A stretch of DNA of 64,000 nt from Pseudonocardia halophobica (GCF_027922425.1 NZ_BSFQ01000009.1:62001-126000), one strand, 5' to 3'. Counted from the stretch's first letter, positions 8,084 through 19,345 are shown. Numbers and translations are program-made. The notes: a model not told the origin generated them from the sequence alone.

Positions 8084-9271
8084 CTATGACCGCTTCGCCA
8101 CGAAGGGCCGCAACCGCTCGAGTGCCTCGGCGATCGGCTCGGTCGCCCCGGCGAAGGACAGGCGCACGTACCGGTGGCCGTCCACGGGGTCGAAGTCGAC
8201 ACCGGGGGCGACCGCGATCCCGGTCTCGTCGAGCAGCTCGTAGGTCAGCCGCATGGAGTCCTCGGTGAGGTGGCCGACGTCGGCGTAGACGTAGAAGGCC
8301 CCGTCGGCGGGCGCGAGCCGCTCGATCCCCAGCGCGGGCAGGCCGCGCAGCAGCAGGTCCCGGTTCACGGCGTAGCGCTCCACGTGCGAGTCCGCCTCGG
8401 CGTAGGACTCCGGGGTGAACGCGGAGACGGCGGCGTGCTGCGGGAGCGCGGGCGGGCAGACGGTGAGGTTGCCCGCGAGCCGGTCCACGGCCCGGCGCAG
8501 CCGCTCGGGCACCAGCAGCCAGCCCAGCCGCCAGCCCGTCATCGAGAAGTACTTCGAGAAGGAGTTGACGACGATCGCCTCGCGGGAGGTCTCCCAGGCG
8601 CAGGCCGTCGCGGGCGAGCCCGCGTAGCCGATGCCGTGGTAGATCTCGTCGCTCACGAACTGGATCCCGCGCTCCTCGCAGTACCGCGCGAGCCCGGCCA
8701 GCTCCGCCGGGTCCAGCACCGTCCCGGTCGGGTTCGCCGGGCTGGCCACGATCAGGCCCTTCACCGGCTCGTCGAGCTCCTCCAGCATCGCGACCGTCGG
8801 CTGGAACCGGGTGTCGGGCCCGCACGGCAGCTCGACGACCTCGCAGCCGAGCGCGGTGAGGATGTTGCGGTAGCAGGGGTAGCCGGGGCGGGCCATCGCC
8901 ACGCGGTCGCCGGCGTCGAAGGCGGCCAGGAAGGCGAGGAGGAAGCCGCCGGAGCCGGCGGTGGTGACCACGACGTCGTCGGGGTCGACGGCGAGGCCGT
9001 AGGCGTGCCCGTGGTGGGCGGCGATGCCGGCCCGCAGCTCCGGGATGCCGAGGGCGACGGTGTAGCCGAGCACCTCGGTCTCCAGCGCCGCCGCGGCGGC
9101 GGCCCGGACGGGTGCGGGCGCCGGGGTGGAGGGCTGCCCGGCGGAGAGGTTGATCAGGTCACCGCGGGTGCGCTGCCGCTCGCCGGCGGCCGCCCAGACG
9201 TCCATGACGTGGAAGGGGGCGATGCCGGACCGGGCCGAGGGGCCCGCGATCCCGGGGTTCAGGGAGGTCAC
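8084..9271 (-). CDS. PLP-dependent aminotransferase (class I/II)
   Basis: A 395-residue fold-type I aminotransferase, read from GTG at 9271 (VTSLNPGIAGPSARSGI). Family marks are INLSAGQPSTPAPAPV, VVTTAGSGGFLLAFLA, SPANPTGTV, SDEIYHGI, and NSFSKYFSMTGWRLGW with the PLP lysine, plus the C-terminal arginine in YVRLSFAG. It belongs to the aspartate/aromatic aminotransferase-like group; the amino acid substrate is not evident. It stops 8 bp before the channel gene in the same orientation, so the two may be co-transcribed. Confidence 0.9.
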   Translation of the reverse strand: MTSLNPGIAGPSARSGIAPFHVMDVWAAAGERQRTRGDLINLSAGQPSTPAPAPVRAAAAAALETEVLGYTVALGIPELRAGIAAHHGHAYGLAVDPDDVVVTTAGSGGFLLAFLAAFDAGDRVAMARPGYPCYRNILTALGCEVVELPCGPDTRFQPTVAMLEELDEPVKGLIVASPANPTGTVLDPAELAGLARYCEERGIQFVSDEIYHGIGYAGSPATACAWETSREAIVVNSFSKYFSMTGWRLGWLLVPERLRRAVDRLAGNLTVCPPALPQHAAVSAFTPESYAEADSHVERYAVNRDLLLRGLPALGIERLAPADGAFYVYADVGHLTEDSMRLTYELLDETGIAVAPGVDFDPVDGHRYVRLSFAGATEPIAEALERLRPFVAKRS

Positions 9272-9468
9272 GCCCGCGAGCCTAAAACTCCGGTCCGGGC
9301 GGTGCGGTGCCGCCGCCGGGGACACCGCACCGCGACACGCCCGGCCTGAGCCCCTGGTGCCGGGCGCGGAGGCCGGACGGCGCCGGACGGGTCTTCGGGG
9401 GACCCGCCCGGGCGCCGTGGCGACCGGTGCCGGACGACGGTCAGGAGAAGCCCGCCGCCGGCGACGGA

Positions 9469-9735
9469 TCAGCTCTCGAACTGGCCCGTCAGCACACCGA
9501 CGACGTCGAAGACCTGCTTGTCGGTGGCGGCGACGGTCTCGTCGACGTACTCGAGGGCCGGCTCCAGCGGCGGGGTGCCGTGGGTGACGTTCTCGTCGAG
9601 GTAGGCGCCGACCGGGGCCAGCTCGGCCGCGGAGGCCGGACCGGCGACCGCGAGCATCGCGGCCGGGGCGGCGACGGCCGCGAAGCCCAGCTTCGCGAGG
9701 GTCGGACGGGTGGTGCGGGGAGCATGCGAACCCAT
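9469..9735 (-). CDS. Small secreted protein of unknown function
   Basis: An 88-residue protein with a clear Sec signal peptide: a basic N-terminus (MGSHAPRTTRPTLAK), a hydrophobic core, and an ASA-AE cleavage site near residue 36. The mature part is about 50 acidic residues without cysteines (APVGAYLDENV, EYVDETVAATDKQVFDVVG). I do not recognise the family. It has its own roughly 300-bp upstream region and is followed by about 200 bp without a gene, so it is probably monocistronic. Confidence 0.75.
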   Translation of the reverse strand: MGSHAPRTTRPTLAKLGFAAVAAPAAMLAVAGPASAAELAPVGAYLDENVTHGTPPLEPALEYVDETVAATDKQVFDVVGVLTGQFES

Positions 9736-10032
9736 GGGATCTCGCTTTCGGGGGATTCGGATTCCTTCGGTACGCCGGGCACGTCGGTGTGCGCGACGAC
9801 GGGGGAACCCTGGCCGTCCGACCCCTCCGTGATCAACCGGCGGCGAACGGGTTTACACGCTGTTTGCACGCTGACAACCACACCCGCACAGCCCTGTTTG
9901 TTGGTCCGATCGGGCTACTCCCTGGTTACCGGACGTCCGGCACGTTTGCCGGATTCGGGACCATGCGGACGGCCGGCCGCAACGGCGGGGACACACCGCG
10001 GAAACCTGGACCACGGACGCGTGAAGCGGAGA
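9736..10032. other. Intergenic region upstream of the small secreted protein
   Basis: 297 bp between the purD stop and the secreted-protein start, distinctly less GC-rich than its surroundings around 9845-9950. On the minus strand TTGTCA followed at a plausible distance by GTAAAC could be a weak promoter. I see no ORF with coding character and no convincing riboswitch. Confidence 0.4.
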
Positions 10033-11295
10033 TCACCGTCCGGGGACCGAGACCTCGCCCTTCTCCGCCCGCAGTGCGATGTCCGTGCGGTGGTGCGAGC
10101 CCGCGAGGTGGATGCCCTCCACCCGCCGGTAGACGTCGGCACGCGCGGCGGCGAGGTCCGGGCCGGTGCCCACCACGGACAGCACCCGGCCGCCCGCCGA
10201 GACCACCGCGCCGTCGTCCCGCCGGCGGGTGCCGGCGTGCAGCACGCCCTCGGCCTCCGCCCCGCTGATGACGTCGCCGAGCCGCGGCGTGCCCGGGTAG
10301 CCCTCGGCGGCCACGACGACCGTGACCGCGGCGCCGTCGCTCCACTCGAGCGGTGCCTGGTCGGCGAGCGTGCCGGTCGCGACGGCGTGCAGCACCCCGG
10401 CGAGCGGCGTGCGCAGCAGCGCCAGCACCACCTGGGTCTCCGGGTCGCCGAAGCGGCAGTTGAACTCGATGACCGCGGGACCGTTCGAGGTCAGGGCGAG
10501 GCCGGCGTAGAGCAGCCCGCTGAACGGCGTGCCGCGCCGCGCGAGCTCGTCGGCGACCGGCTGGACGACCCGGGCCACCAGGTCGTCGACGAGGCCCTCG
10601 CCGGCCCACGGCAGCGGGGCGTAGGCGCCCATGCCGCCGGTGTTCGGCCCGGAGTCGCCGTCGCCGACCCGCTTGAAGTCCTGGGCGGGGACCAGCGGCA
10701 CCACGGTCGTGCCGTCGACCAGGCAGAACAGGGAGGCCTCCGGCCCGTCGAGGAAGGCCTCGAGCAGGACCGGGTGACCCTCGTCGAGCAGGTGCATGGC
10801 GTGCGCCCGCGCGATCTCCAGGTCCTCGCTGACCACCACGCCCTTGCCGGCGGCCAGCCCGTCGTCCTTGACGACGTACGGCGGGATGAAGCCGGCCAGC
10901 GCGGCGTCCAGGTTCGCCGGGTTGTCCACGACGGTCGACGTGGCCGTCGGTACGCCGGCGGCGGCCATGACGTCCTTGGCGAACTGCTTGGACCCCTCGA
11001 TGCGGGCCGCCGCGGCGCCCGGACCGAACACCGGGATGCCCGCCTCGCGGACCGCGTCGGCGACGCCGGCGACCAGCGGCACCTCCGGCCCGATCACCAC
11101 GAGCCCGGCGTCCCACTCCCGGGCCAGCGCCACCACGGCGGCGCCGTCACGGGCGTCGAGCCCGTGCTGCTCGGCGACCGCCGCGGTCCCCGCGTTGCCG
11201 GGGGCGCAGGCCAGCGCCGTCACCTGGGGGTCCTGCGCCAGGGCGAGGACCAGGGCGTGTTCTCGGGCTCCGCTCCCGACGACCAGTACGCGCAC
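10033..11295 (-). CDS. purD: Phosphoribosylamine--glycine ligase (GAR synthetase)
   Basis: A 420-residue ATP-grasp ligase joining phosphoribosylamine and glycine, the second step of purine synthesis. The N-terminus [20 protein letters not shown], the ATP-grasp segment [33 protein letters not shown], and [13 protein letters not shown] are the PurD signatures in order. The GTG at 11295 is chosen because it begins exactly at the conserved first strand. It is far from purB-purC in this window but on the same strand. Confidence 0.96.
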   Translation of the reverse strand: MRVLVVGSGAREHALVLALAQDPQVTALACAPGNAGTAAVAEQHGLDARDGAAVVALAREWDAGLVVIGPEVPLVAGVADAVREAGIPVFGPGAAAARIEGSKQFAKDVMAAAGVPTATSTVVDNPANLDAALAGFIPPYVVKDDGLAAGKGVVVSEDLEIARAHAMHLLDEGHPVLLEAFLDGPEASLFCLVDGTTVVPLVPAQDFKRVGDGDSGPNTGGMGAYAPLPWAGEGLVDDLVARVVQPVADELARRGTPFSGLLYAGLALTSNGPAVIEFNCRFGDPETQVVLALLRTPLAGVLHAVATGTLADQAPLEWSDGAAVTVVVAAEGYPGTPRLGDVISGAEAEGVLHAGTRRRDDGAVVSAGGRVLSVVGTGPDLAAARADVYRRVEGIHLAGSHHRTDIALRAEKGEVSVPGR

Positions 11296-11503
11296 GGGTC
11301 GGAAGCCTAGACGCCGTGACGGCCGGTCCCGTCCCCGCCGCATGATCCCGCTCACCCGTCCGGGGCGTGTCACCCGCCCGCGTGGGTAGCCTCGCGACCC
11401 GCCGTCCGGAGTTCACGAGACCGATGCCCGGCGGTCGCATCCCCGACCCCCCGTCCGCGCAGGCTGGGAAGCGAGCCGTTTCCCGGCGAAAGGACACTCC
11501 CCC

Positions 11504-12523
11504 GTGCCCACCGCGCTGCTGACCGCCCCGGCGCCGCACGCCCCCCTCGTCATCGCCCACCGCGGCGCCCCCGGCTACCGGCCCGAGCACACGCTCGCCG
11601 GCTACGAGCTGGCCGCCCGCATGGGCGCCGACTTCCTCGAGCCCGACCTGGTCAGCACGGCCGACGGGGTGCTCGTCGCGCGGCACGAGCCGATGATCGG
11701 CGGCACCACCGACGTCGCGGCGCACCCCGAGTTCGCCCGCCGGCGCACGGTCCGCACGATCGACGGCGTCACGGTCGAGGACTGGTTCGCCGACGACTTC
11801 ACCCTGGCCGAGCTGCGCACCCTGCGCGCGGTCGAGCGGCTGCCGCACCTGCGCCAGGAGAACACCGTCTACGACGGCCTCTTCCCGGTCCCGACCTTCG
11901 AGGAGATCCTCGACCTGCGCGCCCGGCTCTCCGCCGAGCTGGGCCGCGAGATCGGCGTCTACCCGGAGACCAAGAACCCCACCTACTTCGCCGGGCGCGG
12001 CCTCGCGTGCGAGCCCGCGCTGGTCGCGTCGCTGCGCGCGCACGGCCTGGACCGGGCCGACTCGCCGGTCTTCGTGCAGTCCTTCGAGACCGCCAACCTG
12101 CGGGCCCTCCACGAGGAGATCCCGGTGCGGCTCGTCCAGCTGCTCGACGACCTCGGCGCCCCGGCCGACCTCGTCGCGGCCGGCGACCCGCGCACCTTCG
12201 CGGACCTCACGCGGCCCGACGAGCTGGCCCGCATCGCGGCCTACGCCGCGGCCGTCGGGCCCGCCAAGGAGCTGGTGATCCCGCCGGACGGCGAGCCGAC
12301 CACCCTGGTCGACGACGCCCACGCGGCCGGGCTGCTCGTGCACGCGTTCACGTTCCGCAACGAGAACTCGTTCCTGCCCCGCGGGATGCGCCGCACCGGG
12401 CGGGAGGCCGACCACGGCGACGTGTTCGCCGAGTACCGCGCCTTCCTCGACGCGGGCGTCGACGGCGTGTTCTCCGACTACCCCGACACCGCGGTGGCCG
12501 CGTTCAGCCTGACAGCCGTCTGA
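11504..12523 (+). CDS. Glycerophosphodiester phosphodiesterase
   Basis: A 339-residue GDPD-family TIM barrel with GTG start at 11504 after a GAAAGGA ribosome site. The catalytic signature AHRGAPGYRPEHTLAGY and the metal and acid segment FLEPDLVSTADGVLVARHE are intact, followed by GVYPETKNPTYF and VDGVFSDYP near the C-terminus. It hydrolyses glycerophosphodiesters to glycerol-3-phosphate and an alcohol. I see no signal peptide, unlike the periplasmic E. coli GlpQ, so it is probably cytosolic. Its 3' end overlaps the next gene, on the other strand, by 20 bp. Confidence 0.93.
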   Translation: MPTALLTAPAPHAPLVIAHRGAPGYRPEHTLAGYELAARMGADFLEPDLVSTADGVLVARHEPMIGGTTDVAAHPEFARRRTVRTIDGVTVEDWFADDFTLAELRTLRAVERLPHLRQENTVYDGLFPVPTFEEILDLRARLSAELGREIGVYPETKNPTYFAGRGLACEPALVASLRAHGLDRADSPVFVQSFETANLRALHEEIPVRLVQLLDDLGAPADLVAAGDPRTFADLTRPDELARIAAYAAAVGPAKELVIPPDGEPTTLVDDAHAAGLLVHAFTFRNENSFLPRGMRRTGREADHGDVFAEYRAFLDAGVDGVFSDYPDTAVAAFSLTAV

Positions 12524-13439
12524 GGATCGCCGCGGTCGTCGCGGCGGGCCGCTCCTGATGCGGGAAGTGCCCCGTGCCGGGCAGGACGTGGTGGGTGAAC
12601 GGACCGGTGACCCAGCGCGGCGAGATCTGCGCCGTTCGCTCCAGCAGGCAGGGATCATCCGCGCCGTGGATCTGCAGGACGGGCACCTCGGCCGGCCGGG
12701 CGACGGCGGCCGCGAACCGGCGGCCCTCCGCGCGGAACTGGGAGCGCAACGCCCAGCGGTAGTACTCCAGGCAGCAGTGCGCCACCGTCGAGATCTGCAT
12801 GGCCTCGCGGTTGCGCCGCGCGGCCTCGGCGAAGTCCGCGGTGGCCGGCCAGTCCGGGCCCGACCAGGCCCGCATGATCCGCTCGACCCGGGCGCCGCCG
12901 TCGGCGCGCAGGGAGCGCTCGGGATGCCGCGGGAGCTGGAAACCGAGGGCGTAGCCCGCGGTCGCGCGGAGCTGCCCGGCGGGGTCGCGCACCGCCGAGG
13001 AGCGGATCGCCAGCGGGTGCGGCGCGTCGACCACCGTGAGCGTGCGCACGAGCCGCGGGTGCAGGGCCGTGAGCGTCCAGGCGATGAGGCCGCCCCAGTC
13101 GTGCCCGACGACGTGCGCCTTCGGCTCGCCCAGCGCCCGGATCAGGCCCGCGACGTCGCCGGCCAGGGTCCACAGGTCGTAGCCGCGGGGCGGCTTGTCC
13201 GAGTCGCCGTACCCGCGCAGGTCGACGGCCACCGCGCGGAACCCCTCGGCGGCCAGCGCGACCAGCTGGTGCCGCCAGGACCACCAGAACTCCGGGAACC
13301 CGTGCAGCAGCACGACGAGCGGGCCCTCGCCCGCCTCGACGGTGTGCAGCCGGATCCCGTTGGCGGACACCGACCCGTGCCGCCAGGGGCCGGGGACCCG
13401 GACGGACGACGGCTCGGGCCGCGGACCCCCGCGACCCAT
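12504..13439 (-). CDS. Alpha/beta hydrolase, epoxide-hydrolase type
   Basis: A 311-residue alpha/beta hydrolase from the ATG at 13439. The oxyanion segment is HGFPEFWWSWRHQL, the nucleophile elbow is VGHDWGG (Asp, the mark of soluble epoxide hydrolases and dehalogenases), a charge-relay aspartate lies in IHGADDPC, and the catalytic histidine is in GTGHFPHQE. A helical cap lies between residues of about 140 and 220. It likely opens epoxides to diols. It starts 5 bp after the DUF1469 gene and is probably in the same transcript. Confidence 0.88.
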   Translation of the reverse strand: MGRGGPRPEPSSVRVPGPWRHGSVSANGIRLHTVEAGEGPLVVLLHGFPEFWWSWRHQLVALAAEGFRAVAVDLRGYGDSDKPPRGYDLWTLAGDVAGLIRALGEPKAHVVGHDWGGLIAWTLTALHPRLVRTLTVVDAPHPLAIRSSAVRDPAGQLRATAGYALGFQLPRHPERSLRADGGARVERIMRAWSGPDWPATADFAEAARRNREAMQISTVAHCCLEYYRWALRSQFRAEGRRFAAAVARPAEVPVLQIHGADDPCLLERTAQISPRWVTGPFTHHVLPGTGHFPHQERPAATTAAILRRLSG

Positions 13440-13444
13440 CCCGC

Positions 13445-13948
13445 TCAGCGGGCGGTGCCGTCCAGCTGGGGCGTCCCGTTCGACTGGGCCTTCCCCCGGT
13501 GCTGCAGCACCTCGGCCGTCTCCTTGAGCGAGGAGATGGTCCGCTCGGGCTTGCGGATCTTCTTCACCCGCAGGTAGCCGATCAGTGCCGCCACGCCCGC
13601 GGCGATGATCATGATGCCGAAGACGATGCCGAACGCCGCGGCGCGGTTCAGCCAGATCGACAGCAGCTCGCCGATGGCGAAGAAGAAGAAGAACAGGCTG
13701 AACAGGGCGATGACCAGCGCGACGATGAAGAAGACGCTGCCCTGGACACCCTTCTTGACCTCGGTCGTCACCTCGGCCTTGGCCAGCTCCACCTCGGAGC
13801 GGATCAACGTCGAGACGTGGGTGGTGACGTCGCGCACGAGGGCGCCGATCGACTGGTCGCCGGAGCCGGGAGCCGGCTCCTTCGACAGCGGGATCGACGG
13901 CAGCACGGGCGGGACGTCCGTGCCGCTGGAGCTGGTCGGGGTGGCCAC
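13445..13948 (-). CDS. DUF1469 / phage-holin-superfamily-like membrane protein
   Basis: A 167-residue protein read from GTG at 13948 (VATPTSSSGTDVPP). After a Pro/Ser-rich N-terminus comes the conserved DUF1469 helix (DVTTHVSTLIRSEVELAKAEV), then two membrane helices (VFFIVALVIALFSLFFFFF and AFGIVFGIMIIAAGVAALIGY) and a basic tail RVKKIRKPERTI. Such proteins are common in actinobacteria as housekeeping membrane proteins of unknown role; the holin label is a family name and does not imply phage. It precedes the epoxide hydrolase by 5 bp. Confidence 0.85.
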   Translation of the reverse strand: MATPTSSSGTDVPPVLPSIPLSKEPAPGSGDQSIGALVRDVTTHVSTLIRSEVELAKAEVTTEVKKGVQGSVFFIVALVIALFSLFFFFFAIGELLSIWLNRAAAFGIVFGIMIIAAGVAALIGYLRVKKIRKPERTISSLKETAEVLQHRGKAQSNGTPQLDGTAR

Positions 13949-14098
13949 CGCGGTGCCTCCTGCGTTCGTCGAGCGGATCCGCCGCACCGGCGCGGGCCGG
14001 TCGGCGAGTGGTCATCGTGCCACGGCGACCGGCGCCGTGCCTGGGCGGTTCCACGGTCCACGGTGGTCTTCCCCGGATCGTGGACGCCGAACCGGCGA

Positions 14099-14533
14099 TC
14101 ACTCGTCGGGGCGGCCCCGCAGCTTCTTGACGGCCCCGCGGCGGGCCTTCGCGTCGAGGCGACGGCGCTGCGACCCCTTCGTCGGCCTCGTCGGGCGCCG
14201 GGAGGGTGGATCGGGTGCGGTCGCCGCGCGGAGGGCCTGGGCGAGCCGCTCGCGGGCCGCCTCGCGGTTGCGGAGCTGGCTGCGGTGCTCGCTCGCGACC
14301 ACCGTCAGCACCCCGTCGACCAACCGCCCGCGGAGCCGGGCCAGGGCCCGTTCCCGCACGTCGTCGGGCAGGCTGGGCGAGCCCGCCACATCGAACGACA
14401 GCTCGGCGCGCGAGTCGGTGGTGTTCACGCTCTGCCCGCCCGGACCGGACGAGCGCGAGAACCGCCAGCGGAGCTCGCGCGCGGGCACGACGACCCCGCG
14501 ACGCACGAACACGCCGTCGGGGTCGTCGGTCAT
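14099..14533 (-). CDS. arfB: ArfB-like peptidyl-tRNA hydrolase (ribosome rescue)
   Basis: A 144-residue class-I release-factor-like protein. The catalytic GGQ is in FSRSSGPGGQSVNTTDSRAEL, as in ArfB/YaeJ and ICT1, and the C-terminus is a basic tail (RRPTRPTKGSQRRRLDAKARRGAVKK) of the kind that enters the empty mRNA channel of stalled ribosomes. There is no codon-recognition domain, consistent with codon-independent hydrolysis of peptidyl-tRNA. It starts at the ATG at 14533, 17 bp from the acs stop, in the same direction. Confidence 0.92.
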   Translation of the reverse strand: MTDDPDGVFVRRGVVVPARELRWRFSRSSGPGGQSVNTTDSRAELSFDVAGSPSLPDDVRERALARLRGRLVDGVLTVVASEHRSQLRNREAARERLAQALRAATAPDPPSRRPTRPTKGSQRRRLDAKARRGAVKKLRGRPDE

Positions 14534-14550
14534 GCCGGCGATCCTGCCGG

Positions 14551-16524
<1,974 letters not shown>

Positions 16525-16684
16525 GTTCTCGTGCCCTCCTCTAGCCGTGGCGCTTCGGCGCACCGGTGCTGAGCGGCGGCGCGCACGTCAGGGAAAACGT
16601 AGTGCTCCGGATGCGCCTGCGCACCGTCAGTACGGAGAGGACACCACCCGGTCGGTCAGCAGGTCCCGGTGGCAGCATGGCCCG

Positions 16685-17428
16685 GTGCCCGCCCGTACCG
16701 ACCCGCTCGCCCCGCTGACGGACCTGCCCGGGGTGGCCGACGCCGTCGCCGCCGCCCGCGCTGCCCTCGTCCCGGTGCACAACCACCAGGTCAACCGGCG
16801 CGGCTGGCCGGCTACCTCGGCCGAGGCGGCGCTGCGCGGGGCCCGGGCGTCGGCGGCGCTCGACGGCGCCCCGCTCACCCCCGCCCGGGAGGACCACGTC
16901 ACCGACCCGGTGCTGGCCGGCGCCGTCCGCGTGGCCGACGAGGCGACGAAGCTGCTCGCGGCGTGGAAGGGGGCGCCGCTGCAGGCGCTGGCCCGGCTGC
17001 ACGTGCTGGCGGCCACCGACCTGATCCCGGTCGAGGAGCACGAGGCCCGGCTCGGACGACCGCGCGAGGGCGCGTCGGCGCGGCTGTCCCTGCTGGCCGA
17101 CCTGGTGACGGGCGGGACCGCGGTACCCGCGCCCGTCGTCGTCGCGGTGGTGCACGGGGAGCTGCTCGCGCTGCGTCCCTTCGGGACCGCCGACGGCGTC
17201 GTCGCCCGGGCGGCGGCCCGGCTCACCGCCGTGGCCACCGGCTACGACCCCAAGTCGCTCGCCGTGCCGGAGGTCGGGCACCTGCGCCGGGCGCAGGAGT
17301 ACCGCGCGGCCGCGGAGGGGTTCGCCGCCGGGACGCCGGAGGGGCTGCGCGAGTGGATCCTGCACTGCTGCCGCGCCTGGGAGGCCGGCGCCCGCGAGGG
17401 GATGTCGATCGCCGACGCCCGCGCCTGA
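16685..17428 (+). CDS. Degenerate Fic/DOC-like protein
   Basis: A 247-residue protein from GTG at 16685. ALRGARASAALDGAPLTP resembles the Fic N-terminal helix with its inhibitory (S/T)xxxE(G/N) motif, and LALRPFGTADGVVARAAARL aligns with the Fic core HPFxxGNGRxxR. The catalytic histidine position reads Arg and GNGR is not intact, so AMP transfer is unlikely. Homologs next to acs in actinobacteria are often labelled oxidoreductase or Fic without biochemical support (recollection). No signal peptide is visible. It is followed by a strong terminator hairpin at 17435. Confidence 0.7.
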   Translation: MPARTDPLAPLTDLPGVADAVAAARAALVPVHNHQVNRRGWPATSAEAALRGARASAALDGAPLTPAREDHVTDPVLAGAVRVADEATKLLAAWKGAPLQALARLHVLAATDLIPVEEHEARLGRPREGASARLSLLADLVTGGTAVPAPVVVAVVHGELLALRPFGTADGVVARAAARLTAVATGYDPKSLAVPEVGHLRRAQEYRAAAEGFAAGTPEGLREWILHCCRAWEAGAREGMSIADARA

Positions 17429-17434
17429 CCGACC

Positions 17435-17472
17435 CCCGACACGAGAGGGGGCGGTGCCCCCACCGTGTCGGG
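17435..17472 (+). terminator. Two-tier hairpin terminator after the Fic-like gene
   Basis: CCCGACACG pairs with CGTGTCGGG, and inside it GGGGGC pairs with GCCCCC around a GGT loop. It starts 6 bp after the stop codon. There is no T-run, which is usual for actinobacterial terminators. It could also stop leftward transcription from the HAD gene. Confidence 0.7.
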
Positions 17473-17820
17473 AAGGGGCACCGCCCACTCGCACGAAGCA
17501 CCGGGATCCAGGCGTGCACTACGTGTCGTGCTCCGGCCTCGGCGTCCGGCGTCCCGGTACGCAGGCCCACGACGACATGCCTCCCGCGGCGTGCTGTGCG
17601 TGGAGTGCCCGGCGGTCGTGCACGGAGCTCCGGGAAGGGGAGTCGGGTGCTTCTCTGCCGCACCGGCTCTGGCCTCGCGGAGGTCCGTGAGGACATTCGT
17701 ACCCCGTGAGCGGCACCACAGCAAGGGGTCCGGCGAGGTGCACCGGTTCAGTCCCGGAGGGTGTCGATCGGCGGTCCGCGACGCGACCCGGACGGCGGAT
17801 GCGAGCGGCCGCCCTGTCCG
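17473..17820. other. Gene-free interval downstream of the Fic-like and HAD genes
   Basis: About 350 bp between two convergent genes after the hairpin at 17435-17472. Short ORFs exist on both strands, but none has a ribosome site, actinobacterial codon bias or recognisable sequence. I see nothing functional in it. Confidence 0.5.
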
Positions 17821-18705
17821 TCAGAATGCCTCCGACCTGCGGAAACGGCTGCCCCGCTCGCGGGTCCGCTGCGCCCACCAGCCGGCGCCGCCCGCCGCGG
17901 CGAGACCCAGCCCCGCGGCCGCGAGACCCAGCCCCGCGGCGGCCACGGCCAGGACCGGCGCCCGCGGACGGAGCCGGGAACGCAGCGAGACCGGGGCCGC
18001 GAAGGCGAGCACCGGCCAGCCCCGCTGCTCCGCCTCGCGCCGCAACGCCTTGTCCGGGTTGACCACCGTCGGGTGCCCGACGGCGAGCAGCAGCGGCAGG
18101 TCGGTGATCGAGTCCGAGTAGGCCCGGCAGTCGGCCAGGTCGTAGCCGCGCTCGGCCGCGATCGCCCGCGCGGCGACCGCCTTCTCCTCGCCGTAGCAGT
18201 AGAAGTCGATCTCCCCGGTGTAGCGGCCGTCGCGCACGGACATCCGGGTGGCCATGCTGCGGTCGGCGCCGATCAGCGCGGCGATCGGTTCCACGACCTC
18301 GATCCCCGACGCGCTGAGCACGACGACCTCGTCGCCCGCGGCGTGGTGCTCGGTGATCAGCTCGGCGGCCTCGGCGTAGATCATCGGTTCGACGATCTCG
18401 TGCAGCGTCTCGGCCACGATGGACCGGATCTGGGCGACCTCCCACCCCGTGGCGAGCGCGGTGATGCGGCGGCGCAGCAGGTCCATCGTGTCGGCGTCGG
18501 CACCCGCGAACAGCAGCAGGAGCTGGGCGTACGCGCTGCGCAGCACCGCCCGCCGGGTGATGAGGCCCTGCCGGCGGAAGGGCCGGGAGAAGGCCAGCGC
18601 CGAGGAACCGGCGATGATCGTCTTGTCGAGGTCGAAGAACGCGGCGGCCGGCCGCGGGGCCCGGGGAGCGGCCGGCTGCTCGGCGGGGGCGGTCGGAGCG
18701 GGCAC
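17821..18705 (-). CDS. HAD-IB family hydrolase (SerB-like, Rv3661 type)
   Basis: A 294-residue protein read from GTG at 18705; the start is uncertain because the frame is open further upstream. Motif I is FFDLDKTII, motif II is VVVLSASG, and motif III/IV follows as GEEKAVAARAIAAERGY with AYSDSITDLPLL. This is the phosphoserine-phosphatase-like HAD subfamily IB. The C-terminal 70 residues hold a hydrophobic Ala/Leu stretch (APVLAVAAAGLGLAAAGLGLAAAGGAGWW) that may be a membrane anchor. Its position divergent from ssd-tad is conserved in actinobacteria from memory, so a link to the pilus or septum system is possible. Confidence 0.85.
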   Translation of the reverse strand: MPAPTAPAEQPAAPRAPRPAAAFFDLDKTIIAGSSALAFSRPFRRQGLITRRAVLRSAYAQLLLLFAGADADTMDLLRRRITALATGWEVAQIRSIVAETLHEIVEPMIYAEAAELITEHHAAGDEVVVLSASGIEVVEPIAALIGADRSMATRMSVRDGRYTGEIDFYCYGEEKAVAARAIAAERGYDLADCRAYSDSITDLPLLLAVGHPTVVNPDKALRREAEQRGWPVLAFAAPVSLRSRLRPRAPVLAVAAAGLGLAAAGLGLAAAGGAGWWAQRTRERGSRFRRSEAF

Positions 18706-19345
18706 CGGGGAAGCCTGCCAGATCCGCGGATCGGGCCCGACGCGGCGCCCGGCCGGCCCCGGAATGGGGACGGCCTCCGCCAGGGGGGATTGGCGGAGGC
18801 CGTCGGGCGGTTCAGCCCCGGGGGGTCGAGCTGAACCCGCTCGGACACGGTCCGAGCCGACGACAACTGTAACCGCAAGTACGTCCCGGGGCCATGACTG
18901 TCTGCCGGGCGATCGCCCGACGGCCGGACGGCGGAGTGCAGGTGCGGGGCGCGGCGGGGCGGCGGGCCGCAGGTACGGCACGAGGCGTCGGGTGGGCGCC
19001 GCGGAAGAACAGTCGCGGGACTGCGGCCGGGCGAGCCCGCGCCACCCCGACCGCCGCCGCGGATCGAGAACGGCCGCCACCACGAACCACGACGACCGCC
19101 ACCCCGACACCCGCCCGGAGCGCCACCACGACCCACCGCACCCTGCCCCGAGCGGCACCCACACGCCCCCGCACGATCATGCCCCCGCACCCCGACGATT
19201 CCCGAGGTCGGAGGCCGACCCGGACCGATCTGTCCACACCCGACCCCGACGATCCACAGCGGCGCGATCGGTCCGTCCACCCGCGCCCCGAGGCCGCAGG
19301 CTCGTGATCGGCCCCGAGGGACGGGAGCGGCGGAGGGAGCGTGCG
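18706..19345. other. 640-bp divergent intergenic region between the HAD gene and ssd
   Basis: It must hold the promoters of both divergent units. Close to the HAD gene there are three consecutive inverted repeats (18769-18804, 18809-18837, 18839-18857). The remaining 490 bp towards ssd is C- and CA-rich with no credible ORF. Confidence 0.5.
18769..18857 (-). promoter_or_regulatory. Cluster of three stem-loops in the putative 5' leader of the HAD gene
   Basis: Stem 1 has perfect 14-nt arms (GACGGCCTCCGCCA and complement, 18769-18782 and 18791-18804) with an 8-nt loop. Stem 2 pairs GGTTCAG with CTGAACC (18809-18815, 18831-18837). Stem 3 pairs GCTCGGAC with GTCCGAGC (18839-18846, 18850-18857). 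They follow each other almost without gaps and end 64 bp before the HAD start, so they could be a leader structure, an attenuator or a small RNA. Confidence 0.5.

Noticed and set aside
13445..13948. Phage holin suggesting a prophage
   Set aside because: DUF1469 proteins are chromosomal housekeeping membrane proteins in actinobacteria; no other phage gene is nearby.
17454..17690. 78-residue ORF after the Fic-like gene
   Set aside because: It begins inside the terminator hairpin and has no recognisable sequence.
18894..19307. 137-residue + strand ORF in the HAD/ssd intergenic region
   Set aside because: Arg/Thr/Pro-rich with no ribosome site and no domain; explained by C-rich composition.
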